A DNA stretch of 64,000 bases, taken from positions 65,305 to 129,304 of the forward strand of contig JAWKAU010000208.1 in assembly GCA_033398695.1 (NCBI GenBank), written 5' to 3'. The stretch is from Orobanche coerulescens. Lineage: Eukaryota > Streptophyta > Magnoliopsida > Lamiales > Orobanchaceae. A program made the position numbers and the translations under genes. The first letter of the stretch is position 1; each line of letters starts with the position of its first letter. The notes below the pieces were generated by a model that saw only the letters and a list, made by a program, of their open reading frames with translations, did no database searches and was not told the origin of the DNA. Shown piece after piece: positions 1 through 11,300 of the stretch.

Positions 1-320
1 CACACAGTCTGATTCGTTTGGCCAACAATGAAGAAATTTGTGTGCCGCGGCACACACATCTTATCTTGTGGCCCACACCCCCTATTAGGTTCCAAAATGA
101 TAAAAATGATCAGGAAAGAGAATAAAACGATAGGAATCAATATTTGGGAACCAATAACACGAAATGGATCCACGGCAACCCCAAAGCGGCGGTTCCGCAC
201 CACAACGAGAATACAGTTCAACGGTTGATAGGAAGGACACAGAAAGGTACACGAGGGTCACTATGACCGAGAAATATACCAAAAATTAAAATACAAGGAA
301 AGAAAATACCGGATATTACA
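1..320 (-). repeat. 3' LTR of the first Tekay-like element (partial)
   Basis: This piece aligns with 6733-7058 with a few substitutions and short gaps and ends in ...GGATATTACA like the other LTR. On the minus strand it starts TGTAATATCCGG. Only the first 320 bases of the LTR are inside the window. Confidence 0.9.
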
Positions 321-332
321 TTCTACCCCTCT
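321..332 (-). other. Polypurine tract
   Basis: The minus strand reads AGAGGGGTAGAA immediately before the 3' LTR start TGTAATATCC. A purine run at this place primes plus-strand DNA synthesis in LTR retrotransposons. Confidence 0.75.
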
Positions 333-335
333 AAA

Positions 336-548
336 AATAAGTTTCGTCCGAAACTTGAGAAACAAACAACTCGGGGTACCTAGCACGCATGCTATCCTCG
401 GTTTCCCAAGTTGCTTCCTCGACACCGTGTCTCGACTTTGCACTTTGACCAAAGGGATGGTCTTATGCCTCGATCGTTTCTCACGATGTTCCAAAATCTT
501 CAAAGGACGCTCCTCAAAGTAATATCTTGACAATATCAATCTCGCCAT
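336..548 (-). pseudogene. Chromodomain-like C-terminus of pol (Tekay type)
   Basis: The minus-strand reading contains 'RPLKILEHREKR' followed by 'KTIPLVKVQSRDT', which fits the C-terminal chromodomain-like module of Tekay/Del integrases, usually followed by a 'WE.E' motif. The later part (LGKPRIACVLGTPS) has moved out of frame, so the aromatic cage cannot be read in one frame. In intact relatives this module directs integration to silent chromatin. It sits directly before the polypurine tract, as expected for the last domain of pol. Confidence 0.7.
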
Positions 549-649
549 AATCGATAGCGTGACTAGGATCGGAACATATTTCCTCGGTGGGAAACATGAA
601 AACGCTATGAATGTGACTCAAGGTCGGGGTAACGCCAAACGGTATGCTA

Positions 650-1700
650 ACCCACCGACCCGCTCGAGAATCTCAAAGGTCCAATAAATCTCGGACTCAA
701 CTTCCCCTTCTTCCCGAAACGGAAAACCCCTCTCGTCGGCGACACCTTGACAAAACGTGGTCTCCCACCTCGAATTCTAAAGGTCGGCGACGGACATCGG
801 CATATGACACGTCGACTGCGGGCCGTCAACATCCGTTCCCGAATTAATTCTATCTTCCGCCTCGTCTCTAAAACGACATCCGGCTCGGTCGACTAAATCG
901 GACGCCTCATTCCAACAAATCGGCGATCGACATGCCGCCATAAAGTGCCTCATACGGTGCCATTCGAATCGACGCGTGCCAACTATTGTTGTGCGTGAAT
1001 TCGATCAATGGCAAATGCTCTTCCCGATCGCTACTCGATCGAGGCACAAGCACGCAACATGTCCTCGAATGTCCGGATAGTGCGTTGGTATCCCATCATT
1101 TGGGGATGAAAAGAGGTACTCAAATGCAAGCGGGTACCCAACGCCTTATGCACCGCTTTGCCAAAAGTGCGATACAAAGCGGCCATCACGATCCGAAACA
1201 ATAGACTTCGAGTACCGTGAAGTCTCACAATCTGCGACAAACACACGAGCGATTTCTCCGGGCCCCAAGTGTCCTTGATGCCCGGAAAATGTGCCGACTT
1301 GGTCGACGATCAACAATCACCCAAACCATATTCATGCCCGATCTCGATCTCGGCAAACTCGTAATGAAATCCATCGATATATCTTCCCATTTCCATTCGG
1401 AGCGAAGTGACTGCAATAACCTTGACCAGTCGATGCTCGATTTTGACTGCTTTGGCAAGTCAAACATCTCGCCACAAGCTGCTACCTCCTCCTTCATATC
1501 ATTCCACGGAAGTTCCTCCTCGGGTCCTTGTACATCTTAGTCGAACCGGGATGAACGGAATAGGGTGTGGAATGGGCCTCACGCAAAATACTCTGTCGCA
1601 ACTCTGGATCGTTCGGCACACAAAGCCGACTGGAATCTCAAAACACCATCCTCGTGAATCACAAACCCGGGAGACTTTCCCTTAAGAACGTTCTCTCGGA
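650..1700 (-). pseudogene. Retrotransposon integrase, frameshifted
   Basis: The minus strand carries the integrase core in broken frames. '[13 protein letters not shown]' near 1390 holds the first catalytic Asp, 'SIVSDRDGRF' near 1200 the second, and the 'FHPQ...RTIRTFEDML' stretch near 1080 the catalytic Glu region. The zinc-binding HHCC part should lie at about 1500-1700, where '[13 protein letters not shown]' remains of its C-terminal end. The 3' part (647-832) matches the region between integrase core and chromodomain. No frame spans the domain, so no functional enzyme is expected. Confidence 0.8.
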
Positions 1701-1899
1701 TTTGAGTAATCATCGGATCCTCTAATTGTTTGACTTAATTTCATCGATCAAAGGCAGCGAAATCTCTAAAGCGCAAAGTTGCCGGCGACTCCAGCAACAA
1801 AACCTCAACACCAAACTCAATCAAAGCCCGCGAAGCTCGGATCGAGGCGTGAGGACCTCAAGCGTTCGCAACGCAATCGGTTTCGACTCAAGGCGTCGG

Positions 1900-3160
1900 C
1901 TACGACATTCGCCTTGCCGGATGATAAAGGATTTCGAGGTCATAATCCTTAATCGGCTCTAACCACCTCCTCTGCCTCATATTCAACTCTCGTGAGTAAA
2001 TATATATTTGAGACTTTTATGATCGGTAAAAATCGGCATGCGAGCCGAAAAGATAGTGACGCCAAATCTTGAGCGCAAAAGCATTGCCGCTAACTCCAAA
2101 TCATGAGTAGGGTAGTTAAGTTCATACGGTCTCAAGCTGTCTCGACACATAGGCAATGGTCTTGCCGTCTTGCATCAATACGCACCCAAGACCACGGCCC
2201 GAAGCATCGCTATAAGCGGCGAATCCCTCGTTGCCACACGGCAACGCCAAACCGGGCTGAAGTCAAACGCTTCTTGACTCCTCGAAACTCGGCGCCTCTC
2301 ATCGGTCCAGACGAACTTCTCGGATTACGGAGCAAGCTGTGTAAGTGGCCGAGCTAGTTTTGAGAAACCCTCGGCGAACCTACGGTAGTAGCCACCAAAC
2401 CCAAGAAACTACGGACCTCTTTCACCTTTGTGGCGATGCCCAATCCAACACCGCCTCAATCTTCTGCGGATCCACTCGAACTCCCTCGGTGAAATCACGT
2501 GACCCGAAACATCACTTCCTTGACGGAACTCACATTTCGAGAACTTCGCATAGAGTTGCTCGGCCCTCAAAATGTCTAACACTATCCGCAAATGATGGGC
2601 ATGCTCTTCTTCATTCCTTGAATAAATAAGAATATCGTCAATGAAGACGACGACACACTTATCCAAATACTCGATAAAGACTTTGTTCATCAATTGCATG
2701 AACACCGCCGGCGCATTAGTTAACCCGAAAGGCATAACTACAAACTCATAATGCCCGTACCTCGTCCGAAGAAATTTGTCTTGACACGTCGGACTCCCTC
2801 ACCGGAGTGATAGTACCCTGATTTTAAATCAATTTTCGAGAACACCGCAGCTCCCTGCAACTGATCGAACAAGTCGTCAATCCTCGGCAAAGGGTACTTG
2901 TTCTTGATGGTCACTTTGTTTAGTTCGCGATAGTCGATACACAAACGTAGTGAACCATCCTTCTTACGCACAAACAAGACCGGTGCGCCCCAAGGCGAGG
3001 CGCTCGGTCGAACATACCCCGACTCCAGAAGTTCACTCAACTGTTTCTTCAACTCGGCCATCTCTGAAGGTGCCATGCGATACGGCGCCTTCGAAATCGG
3101 AGCCGCACACGGATCTAATTCTATTACAAACTCAACCTCACGATCCGGTGGCAATCCGGC
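1900..3160 (-). pseudogene. Reverse transcriptase and RNase H of the first Tekay-like element
   Basis: The N-terminal RT part is read at 3154-2738 ([35 protein letters not shown]), then a frameshift near 2737, then 2735-2409 with 'MPFGLTNAP' and the catalytic 'FIDDILIYS' (the F.DD box). RNase H follows at about 2210-2130 with 'YSDASGRGLGCVLMQDGKTI', in which the Asp of 'SDAS' is a catalytic residue. The sequence is clearly Ty3/gypsy. Breaks near 2740-2810 remove the 'YHQIRV' portion from frame. Confidence 0.88.
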
Positions 3161-3720
3161 AACTCGTCAGAAATACATCGAAACTCACTAACTGGAATCG
3201 CGAAAACTCGGCTCCACCATTCTCCGCCTTCAAGGCGTAGCACCAATAACCGGTACACCCCTTTCGCAGAGTTTCACCGCCTTCAAGGCGTTAATAACAA
3301 ACTGCGGTTTCTCTTTCGCCCGCGAAAGAGTGTTGATGCCGTCCTCGGCTAACATGGTAATGATCCTCGTGCGGTAGTTCATGATTGCACCATGCCGCTC
3401 GAGCCAATCATTCCGAGAATTAAATCCTCGCCCTCGATACTCACAACAATAAGATTAGAGAGCCAAGCCCTCTCACAAATGATCACGAAGCAGTCCGGAC
3501 TTCTCGATCACCGACAATTCTATCACCGCTAGGAAGTTTAACGATGAAAGGCTCGCAAGGTGACAAGCGGTCGAGACTCAAACGGCGTACACACTCTAGA
3601 GAAATGAATGAATGCGTAGCACCCGAATCAAAAGCACACCGACGGGATGGAAATGAATATGAACGGTACTGCCGCCACGATCATTCTTTGGATCATCGGC
3701 TCTCCTCATCTCATAGATAC
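3161..3720 (-). pseudogene. Aspartic protease region, frameshifted
   Basis: Near 3600-3700 the minus strand reads 'GGSTVHIHFHPVGVLL' and then, one base out of frame, 'DSGATHSF', the active-site motif of retroviral-type aspartic proteases. The remaining 400 bases up to RT hold no continuous frame. The position between gag and RT is canonical. Confidence 0.7.
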
Positions 3721-4920
3721 GCGGGCGAGCGAGCCGACCTTTGGAAGCTCCACCCCTAGCGGGCTGACCCCGACCCCTACCTCGGCCGGCACTCGGTGGA
3801 GGCGGCGGAGCAAATGAGCCACGGTTCACACTCGGCTCCATAGGTCTTTGGGTGAGAAGAGCAGGCGCCGCGAAAGCTGTCTCGAGTTTCTCGCAAAGAA
3901 GCCTTGTGTGGCCCGACCACAAGTATGACAAGTTAAAGGTGGACGAAGACAATCCGGTTCACGTGGCACAGGTTGCCACAGTTAAAGCATCACAGGGTCC
4001 GGACGACGGTTCGCGGCACTCAAAGCTCCCGAGAAGCAGCCGAACCGCCGTAGAAATATTTGCGGCTGAGATTTCTGTGGCCTCCACTCTTGGGACGAGA
4101 AAAATTTCCGACCGACTTCGCTTCTTGCTCTCACGAGCCAAATCGCTAGCGGTCACCGACATATCATAAGCAAGGGCTCGACTGGTAATCCTTGAGTAGT
4201 GCAGACGAGCCGGACATATAGTCCCGAATGGGCAGTTTCATTCTCTGGAAAAATGGAAAATCTTGTCGCTCTCCTCGACAACTTGGGTCTTCACATAACC
4301 CAACTCCTTGTTAAAGTCGGCAATGGCCTGAGATACGGGGATATCCCGTGGTTTAGCGTCATAGAAAGCATGCACTCGAGCCTGTCTAACCGGCCACGGA
4401 CAATATTCGGTCTCCATCAATTCTTGAAATTCGGCCCATGAAGCAACATGATCTTTGGGACCAACGGCCTCCCACCAATCTGTAGCATCTCCCGTGAGAA
4501 AATATTGAGCAATAGGGACCTTACGGTCCTCGGGGCAGTTGGTAGCAGTGAATACTTTGGATATCTCTTTGATCCACCCTTCCCAGCCGATTGGGTCCGA
4601 AGCTCCCGAAAACTGGGGAGGATGCATCTTGATGACATCCTGAAGCCAACGATCCGTTCCGCCCCGATTAGCATGGGCCTGATCGGGGTTCTGGACCACC
4701 TGAGCTATAGCCGCCATCTCGGTTAACCATTTCTTTGCATAACCGCAATACCAAGATCGGCCCGCTCGAGAAGAAGCATGGCGTGACGGTCACCGTGCTG
4801 CCGGCTCCAGAAGAATGCGGCGTGGCCGCCCCAGTGCCCCACGTCCCGGCCGCGTCCACGACCACGACCACGACCACGACCACGATTTCCTCGGCATCCA
4901 TACGATGTTGAGAGATAGCA
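3721..4920 (-). pseudogene. Gag of the first Tekay-like element
   Basis: The capsid core is readable at 4717-4238: 'PPQFSGASDPIGWEGWIKEI', 'YFLTGDATDWWEAV' and 'WAEFQELMETEYCP', which fits the retrotransposon gag family. Downstream (3596-4162) Arg/Gly-rich sequence 'GRGRGRGQPARGG' and a damaged zinc knuckle (NLSYLWSGHT) remain in other frames. A (GACCAC)n hexanucleotide run at about 4857-4886 expanded the N-terminus into Arg-Gly repeats. No intact frame covers the protein. Confidence 0.82.
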
Positions 4921-5116
4921 GTATATCGATGATGAGTAAGGGAGAAAAAAACAACTACAATTCAAAAGTGGAAATACAATGCAAGAAACAAAAGAGCCGA
5001 ATAAGAAAACTTACGAGCCTTTGGAAATCTTGGGATCTTTGGCGGTGTGACAATGTGCAAAACAAAACACGACTAGACCCGAATAACCAACAAGCCTAGG
5101 TATCCATAAACCTAGG

Positions 5117-5127
5117 GCTCGATACCA
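5117..5127 (-). other. Primer binding site, initiator tRNA-Met type
   Basis: The minus strand reads TGGTATCGAGC, one base short of the usual TGGTATCAGAGC complementary to the 3' end of initiator tRNA-Met. It lies 6 bases inside the 5' LTR end, as expected. Confidence 0.75.
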
Positions 5128-5689
5128 TTTTCTCGTAACACCCGAGATATTCGAGTTTATTACAGTAATCGTGGACCCCCACAAGGGACCCACCAGCTAT
5201 AAACAAGAAAAACTCCACTCGACTAACCATCCCGGTTAGCGAGGGCACACATTTAATTATGAGACATTAAAGTTACGCCTGAGCAACCGTGAAATGATCA
5301 TCAACCAACAATGTAACAATTTAAAAGTAACACAATACGGAGTTTGAAATGAAAAGCCTAAGTACTCGCGAGTACACTCTATGAGTTTATAATTATTAGA
5401 ACAACCAAATCGAAATGGGCGAAAGAAATAGAAAGACCCGAATGCACATGTCAACGACCACAGCCAACGTCCTCGTCTTGTCCGGTGCCGCTCGTCCGGA
5501 TAATCATAACTCGAAATCCATAACAAGAATTTCCCCAAGCGGGTCCCCGGAGGGTTAGCAATTACGCTAGTACAAGTAATCAAGGCAAACCAATCGCTTA
5601 CACATTTCATAGTACATGCACCAATATCAATTTCAAAAGTCAAAACCAGACATGTCTTTTAGGAAACAAACAGTCACAATTAATTTGCC

Positions 5690-5910
5690 TAGGGCCGGGA
5701 CGAAGCCACGAATCCCACTCGAGGCCTCTAAGGACCCTCCCGAGTGGCCACATTCATAAAACAAACCAAGCACCACACGTCACCTAGACCGGGACGAAGC
5801 CACGAATCCCACTCGAGGCCTCTATGGACCCTCCCAGGGCTAGCGAATCAAACTCATGAATCCGGGCGAAGCCATAGATTCCCCGTGATCCGTCGGACCC
5901 TCCGAGGTGA
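5690..5910. repeat. Tandem repeat inside LTR (three diverged copies)
   Basis: The phrase 'gggacgaagccacgaatccc' followed by 'actcgaggcctct' occurs near 5697 and 5791, with a third, more diverged copy near 5862. Each copy ends in a 'ggaccctcc' block. A comparable repeat is present in the LTR relic at 42390-42525. Confidence 0.8.
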
Positions 5911-6544
5911 GCAAATCACACACAATATACATTACCATTTCACGTTAAGCATAAAGGTTTCCAAAAATACTTGCCTTGAATATTTTGATGACGACGAACG
6001 GGAAGGATAATCAAGCGAATACTAGGAATCAACGGAACCGAACCTAACGATTCGAAGAACATAATTATAACCAACTCTAGCCGAATACGGAAATGGAATA
6101 CACCCGAAAACCCGCCTACGATTCATGTATATTCGCACAAAATAACAACGAGGGCGGACCACAACCAAACCCTCTCGATTCCGCAAAACTATGAAAATAT
6201 ACCATGAATCCGTAGGGAAATTAATGATATCAACAAGATTAATCATATACATCATGAATCCACCAACAAAACGGGGCGAATCGGAAGAAAATCCCAAAAC
6301 CCCCAAATTAATCGAAAGTAGGGTTCTAGAAATATTACCTTTGGGGATTCAAGTACCAAGATCCGTAGAACACGCGCTAGATTGATTACCCGGGCTTCAC
6401 TATCGAAGAAAAATGGTGAAAATCGACCCCAATGGATAAAGATGAAGAACTCTATCCCTCTCTTACACTCTCTCTCGCGATGCGATCAAAATGAAGAAGA
6501 CGACGGGCGATTTCGTCTAATAAAGACGAGTTGCACGATTGACG

Positions 6545-6800
6545 CCGTGTGCCGCGGCACGAGGCCAAAAATTCACTCCTGAGGTTTCGGCATTGTGTCG
6601 CAGCACGGCTGCGTGTCGCGGCACCGTGAAGCGAGTTTTGGTCGCAGATGACACACGAGTGTGCCGCGGCACCGGATAGGTGTGCGCGGCCTCAAGCTGG
6701 CATTGTGCCGCGGCACGGATAGGTGTGCCGCGGCACAGTCTGATTCGTTTGGCCAACAACTGAAGAAATTTGTGTGCCGCGGCACACACATCTTGTGCCG
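6545..6800. repeat. Cluster of GTGCCGCGGCAC palindromes in LTR
   Basis: The self-complementary 12-mer GTGCCGCGGCAC or close variants recur about seven times between 6547 and 6800. Examples are 'gtgtgccgcggcacgagg', 'gtgtgccgcggcaccgg' and 'tgtgccgcggcacacaca'. The cluster lies in the upstream (U3-side) half of the LTR as read on the element's strand. Confidence 0.85.
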
Positions 6801-7058
6801 CGGCCCACACCCCCTATTGGGTTCCAAAATGATAAAAATGATCCGGAAAGAGAATAAAACGATAGGAATCAATATTTGGGAACCAATAACACGAAATGGA
6901 TCCACGGCAACCCCGAAACGGCGGTTCCGCACCACAATAACGAGAATACAGTTCAACAGTTGACAGGAAGGACACACCGAAAGGTACACGAGGGTCACTA
7001 TGACCGAGAAATATACCAAAAATTAAAATACAAGGGAAAGAAAATACCGGATATTACA

Positions 7059-7847
7059 TGGACCCGGCCACTTTCGGCGCATGTGCCGACGACTCAACGG
7101 ATATTGTAATGTGGTACTAACGCACGCTAAAACCTAAGGACTAGCGCACGCTAATTGCAGATCGGACAAAAAGGAATCGTATCCTCGTCAGTGCTTTCGG
7201 AATGTGGGGACACGGGGGTAGGTGCCGACTGTAGCAAGTCAACTACGATTAGCGCACTCTAAGGTCTAAGAAATTGTGTGCGCTAGACAGTATAATTTAC
7301 GTACGTTATTGCATGGGCATTACGTACGTAAGCTGGTGTGCGAAGAAAAACAGTCGCCTCTGGACAACGATAGCGCACGCTACTAAGGAAAGTAGCGCAC
7401 ACTAATAACAATCAGTATATATATGATTGCAGATGTGAATTATGTTCATTCGGCCATTCCTTCCTTTATTTCGAGAGAGAGAGTTTTTAGAGAGAAGTTT
7501 GAGGTTCCAAACAATGAGAGATGATGATATTTAACAAGATTAAGCTGAGGAACATGGATTAAAGTCTTGTTCTTGAAGTTATTGATGATTCTTATAATGA
7601 AGTTGATTGTTCTCCTTCATGGTTCGTCTATACAAGGTAATCGCTCTTCACATTTGGATTTCGTTTTGGAATGAAGATTGATGTTCTTGAGTTAATGATT
7701 ATCATATAAACAAGTTGATAAGCATGATTATGAGATGGATTACCGGAGCATGATGATATTAATATAATTCGTGTGATTTGAATTGTGTAGATCGTTTTCT
7801 TGAGATAAGTTGGTTAATCCTTCTTCTCCTTTGCGGATGTTGATGTC
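7059..7847. other. LTR-like DNA with TAGCGCACGCTA motif cluster, unassigned
   Basis: No coding sequence is visible. Near-palindromic TAGCGCACGCTA motifs recur between 7110 and 7405 and again at 8800-8880 beyond the MITE, so both sides once formed one repeat. A GAGAGAGAG run lies near 7470. The style resembles the LTRs elsewhere in this window, but I found neither ends nor a partner LTR. Confidence 0.45.
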
Positions 7848-7850
7848 ATT

Positions 7851-8547
7851 CACTACAAAAAAAATAGTTTTTACCGACGCCATTTACCGACGCCCGTACC
7901 GCCGTTGTTAAACTTACAATTTACCGACGCCATTACCGACGCCCGTTATTTAATTGATTCTGACGCCATTCAAGCAATAGGTTCGCGAGACTTATTTTTT
8001 TTCTTTTTTTTCACATTTACCGACGTCGCCATTTACCGACGCCATTTTGGCGTTGGTAATTTTTTTTTTTTTTTAAATTTAGCGACGCCGTTTACGCCAT
8101 TACCGACGCCATTTCGGCGTCGATAAATTTTTTGCACTATCCCACATCGAAAAAACAGTAGTGTTTTAGGTGGTTTATAAACCAAAATCCTTCTCAACCA
8201 TTTGAAATTGAATTGAGCCGAACGACCCGCCGGACCGGACCCGACCGCCGGACTGGACTGACCGAACGACCCGCATGAGCCTGAGACCTAACCCTTTGAG
8301 CCCCGCTTTGAGCCGGGCGTGACACTTTGAGTCGGCGACTTTTTAGATTTTTTTTTTAATTTAACGACGCCAAAAATGGCGTCGGTAAATGGCGGCGTCG
8401 GTAATGGCGTCGGTAAAAAATTACCGTCGAGCGTTTTTCCAACGGCGGGTTTCCGTCGGTAATGGCGTCGGTAATTTTTTTACCAACGCCATTTTCTGTT
8501 TTGCCAACGGCGTTTGGCGTCGGTAAAAACTGTTTTTTTTTGTAGTG
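7851..8547. mobile_element. Non-autonomous CACTA-type MITE, TSD ATT
   Basis: The left end reads CACTACAAAAAAAATAG and the right end, reversed, CACTACAAAAAAAAACAG. Both continue into 'TTTTTACCGACGCC', giving about 31 bp of terminal inverted repeat. A 3-bp duplication ATT flanks it (7848-7850 and 8548-8550). Subterminal arrays of 'TTACCGACGCC' in both orientations fill the outer parts, as in CACTA elements. The centre (about 8135-8345) is different and GC-rich. No transposase is encoded. Confidence 0.93.
8139..8181 (+). promoter_or_regulatory. U-snRNA-type promoter signature (USE plus TATA) inside the MITE
   Basis: ATCCCACATCG at 8139-8149 is an exact match to the plant snRNA upstream sequence element (RTCCCACATCG). 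TTTATAAA follows at 8174-8181 after a 24-base gap. In plants the short gap is characteristic of Pol III snRNA promoters such as U6, while Pol II snRNA genes have about ten bases more. T-runs that could end a Pol III transcript lie at 8340-8344 and 8348-8357. Transcription itself is inferred, not seen. Confidence 0.5.
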
Positions 8548-8550
8548 ATT

Positions 8551-10912
8551 GTTGATGATTAATCTCTGTAATGATAGATTATGGAAGTGTTGTTACGTTC
8601 TTAATGTTTTATGATGTTGATATTGAGGAAGATGATATATGGATATAGGACTTGTATTATAAGTTGAATGATTGTTTGTATGTTAAAGGATATCGGGTTT
8701 CGTTGTTTTAATAGCTTTGAACATGGTTCAGAATCACTTACTGTTCTTGATAATCACCATATGTTGATCGATATCCGAAATACATGCAACTGCATGTCAT
8801 TAGCGCACACTAAGCCTACTGTCTAGCGCACGCTAACGGGAGCAACTTAGAGCACGCTACGTTAAGTAATTAACGTGCGCTAAGTCAACAGACAGGGTAG
8901 TATATTCTGTTTCGGTTATGAATTCGTGATCGTTTAAGTTGGTTTGATCAGACTTGTGGTTAACCGAGATATTGTTGAGCCGTTGGGTTTGTGAATTGGT
9001 TTTATCGATTATTGATTGTTGTCGAACTTGTTGTTTATCGATTATTGTAATTGGTTGAGATTATTAATCGGTGATTAGAACTATGCGTTGCAGTCATGTT
9101 CGAGAATGTTCGTGAATTGCATTGATTGGGGCCGAGGGACTTGTAGATGACGACAATGGAATTGGTAACGGCTTCATCGGTATCGAGGCGAGTTATTACT
9201 TGCTCAGTTTATAATATTTAATGAATGATTTCCGTTTTATTCGTTCATAATTCGTATAGCAATGTCTATAATCGTAATCGCAGGATATTTGGGATTATAA
9301 GTTGTATTCGAGTTTTGGGAATTAAATCATAATGTATATGATTTACATTTATTGTTGGTATGCTTGGTATCGAGGGTACATAGTGGTATAGACGAACATA
9401 TGAATTATCTACCGTCCGTGACATTTTGGATCGTCGAATATTCAGAATAATGATTGGTGATGGTTTAGTTATCAAGATTGCTCTCGAAGGACTCGGAGCA
9501 AGTACTTTAATCATTGTCGTCTTTTGTGTCGATCATGCTATGGTACATTCACGTATCGTTGTTCTCATGCATTTGTGCATTGTTGTTGTCGTACATTATG
9601 TACTGTTGTTTTGTGCAGTTGTGCATTGTTGTCATATGTACACCATGCGTTGGCCCGACGGGATCAACATGGGATATCTATAGTTGTGGGCGCTGGATCG
9701 TTGGACAGGTAATGCCACCATGCGTTGGTCTGACGGGATCATCATGGGGATCTATAGTTGTGTGCACTGGATCGTTGGATTACCATATGCGTTGTTGTTA
9801 TTGTGCATATGTATATTATGGGTTTGCCATAAGTATACAATGTTGTTATTGATGTGAGCATATTGACGTTGTCATATGAGTATGCATTTGTAGGTCTTGT
9901 GTTAGGACCATGTACGTATGTTGTATTGATCTGATCTTGAATTAGATTGCCGAGATTCACCGTGGCATTGCGTATTCTGAGGTATGTTCCATATTTCCTT
10001 TGGTATTTGTCTTTGATGGACAATCGATTATCGTGTTGAGATGTGATGATGTTACCTGACGGATTGGGTTGGACAGAGTTAGTAGATTTCGTAGCAGTGA
10101 TTTATGATAATGTTTTGAGAACCTTGGGTATTGTTGAGATACAATACAGATCTTTCGGTATTAGCTTATTGTGTTGTTGAAAGGTTACGAGGTGCGAACC
10201 TTGGTAATTATTATCACAAGTTGGTAAAGTTATGGCGGTAAGATTACATTGGTCGTATTTTTACTTAGTATTTTCATTGGTATGTAATTATCAACGAGAT
10301 GTGATAGTTATCATTGTTGGATATTATGGCTGACCCCGTCGTGGGTTTTCTTTTTAGGTTCTTCGATTATCAAGCTTGTAGCGGTCGTGGAGAGATGAAC
10401 TTCCCGGAGGATACTGGCTAGGGCATGTACTTGTGTATTGAGTTTCCTGATCAGTTCTTGTATTCCGCTGCTAGAGTATTTTAATCGTTTGTCTTTTTTC
10501 GCTGCGTGAGTATTTTTAAAATGACCTATTGGTATCTGGTAACTTAGGTTACTTTGGAAATCGTTTTCTAAATTTGTTCTGTCGGTACGTGTAAGCGATA
10601 GCTTAACGTATGTTTTTAAACTGTTGAGTTTTGGCATTTTGGGCCTTGTGGTTTCAAATGAGATTCTACGACGGTTTTGATAAACGAGTTTTATAAAGTC
10701 TTCGAATGTTTTTAAAAGATAGTACCGTTGTTAGCCTCTTGGGCGTTTGTAAATGTTTGCGAAAATATCCTTCAGCCTTGTGGGTTCCATCTCGGGGAAC
10801 TACGTTAGCATCTCCCTCATTACGTATGTTATATGTAGTCAAATTATCCATTAATCATGGCTTAATACATTCAAATTGGGTGTATGAGATGCAATTTATG
10901 AAATTCAACTAC
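8551..10912. other. LTR-like DNA right of the MITE, no gene found
   Basis: The TAGCGCACGCTA motif cluster resumes at 8800-8880. At 9642-9781 there are two copies, 75 bp apart, of a unit starting 'accatgcgttgg', similar in kind to the internal LTR repeats of the Tekay-like elements. The rest is AT-rich, repeat-derived sequence without a protein match that I recognise. It may be a degenerate plus-strand gypsy LTR or internal region. Confidence 0.4.
9642..9781. repeat. Two-copy tandem repeat, 75-bp period
   Basis: Both copies contain 'gacgggatca', 'atctatagttgtg' and 'ctggatcgttgga', with several substitutions between them. Confidence 0.8.
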
Positions 10913-10934
10913 CACTACTATGAAAACAGGATAC

Positions 10935-11300
10935 GACATCGGTTTTTTTTGTTGTTTCACATCGGTTATAAAACCGATGTCGTATCTACCGATGTTGTTT
11001 TTTTACATCGGTTTACAACCGATGTAAATTCACATCGGTTTTAGCCGATGTGAAAAATTCTAATTCACATCGGTTTTCAACCGATGTAAATAACTCTTCA
11101 TTCACATCGGTTATAACCGCTGTTAATTAACATCGGTAGTAAACCGATGTTAATAATTATATTTCACATCGGTTTTAAACCGATGTAAATAATCTATTTC
11201 ACATCGGTTTTAAACCGATGTAAATAACTATTACTACATCGGTTACAACCGATGTTAATTAGAATTTTTCACATCGGTTTATAACCGATGTGGATTGTTC
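10935..11300. repeat. Left subterminal hairpin array of the CACTA element
   Basis: About ten units of the form ACATCGG-TT(4-6 nt)AA-CCGATGT occur at intervals of roughly 35 to 45 bases, with loops of only 2 to 6 bases. Such arrays are binding sites for the element's own regulatory protein in En/Spm-type elements. Assigning that role here is by analogy. Confidence 0.92.

Larger units (their letters stand above)
1..7058 (-). mobile_element. Ty3/gypsy chromovirus (Tekay-like), decayed, left end outside window
   Basis: Read on the minus strand the order is 5' LTR (7058 to 5134), primer binding site, gag, protease, reverse transcriptase, RNase H, integrase, chromodomain-like tail, polypurine tract, then the start of the 3' LTR (320 to 1). 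The two LTR pieces match closely over their shared 320 bases. Domain order with integrase last, an initiator-Met primer site, and the tail with 'KTIPLVKVQ' after integrase indicate a chromovirus of the Tekay/Del group. Every domain has frameshifts, so it is not autonomous. The 3' LTR is cut by the window, so its target duplication cannot be checked. Confidence 0.9.
5134..7058 (-). repeat. 5' LTR of the first Tekay-like element
   Basis: About 1.93 kb. On the plus strand it starts CGTAACACCCGAG (the expected TG is now CG) and ends GGATATTACA. It contains three copies of a roughly 70-bp unit at 5690-5910 and a cluster of GTGCCGCGGCAC palindromes at 6545-6800. No reading frame in it looks like a gene. 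Confidence 0.88.

Noticed and set aside
4723..4965. Arg-Gly repeat protein suggested by the frame with (GR)n
   Set aside because: It comes from a (GACCAC)n microsatellite in the gag N-terminus of a decayed element; neighbouring frames give poly-Val.
10935..11300. Regularly spaced repeats resembling a CRISPR array
   Set aside because: The units are short hairpins with variable AT spacers at the end of a plant CACTA element, mirrored at the other end. This is the subterminal array, not CRISPR.
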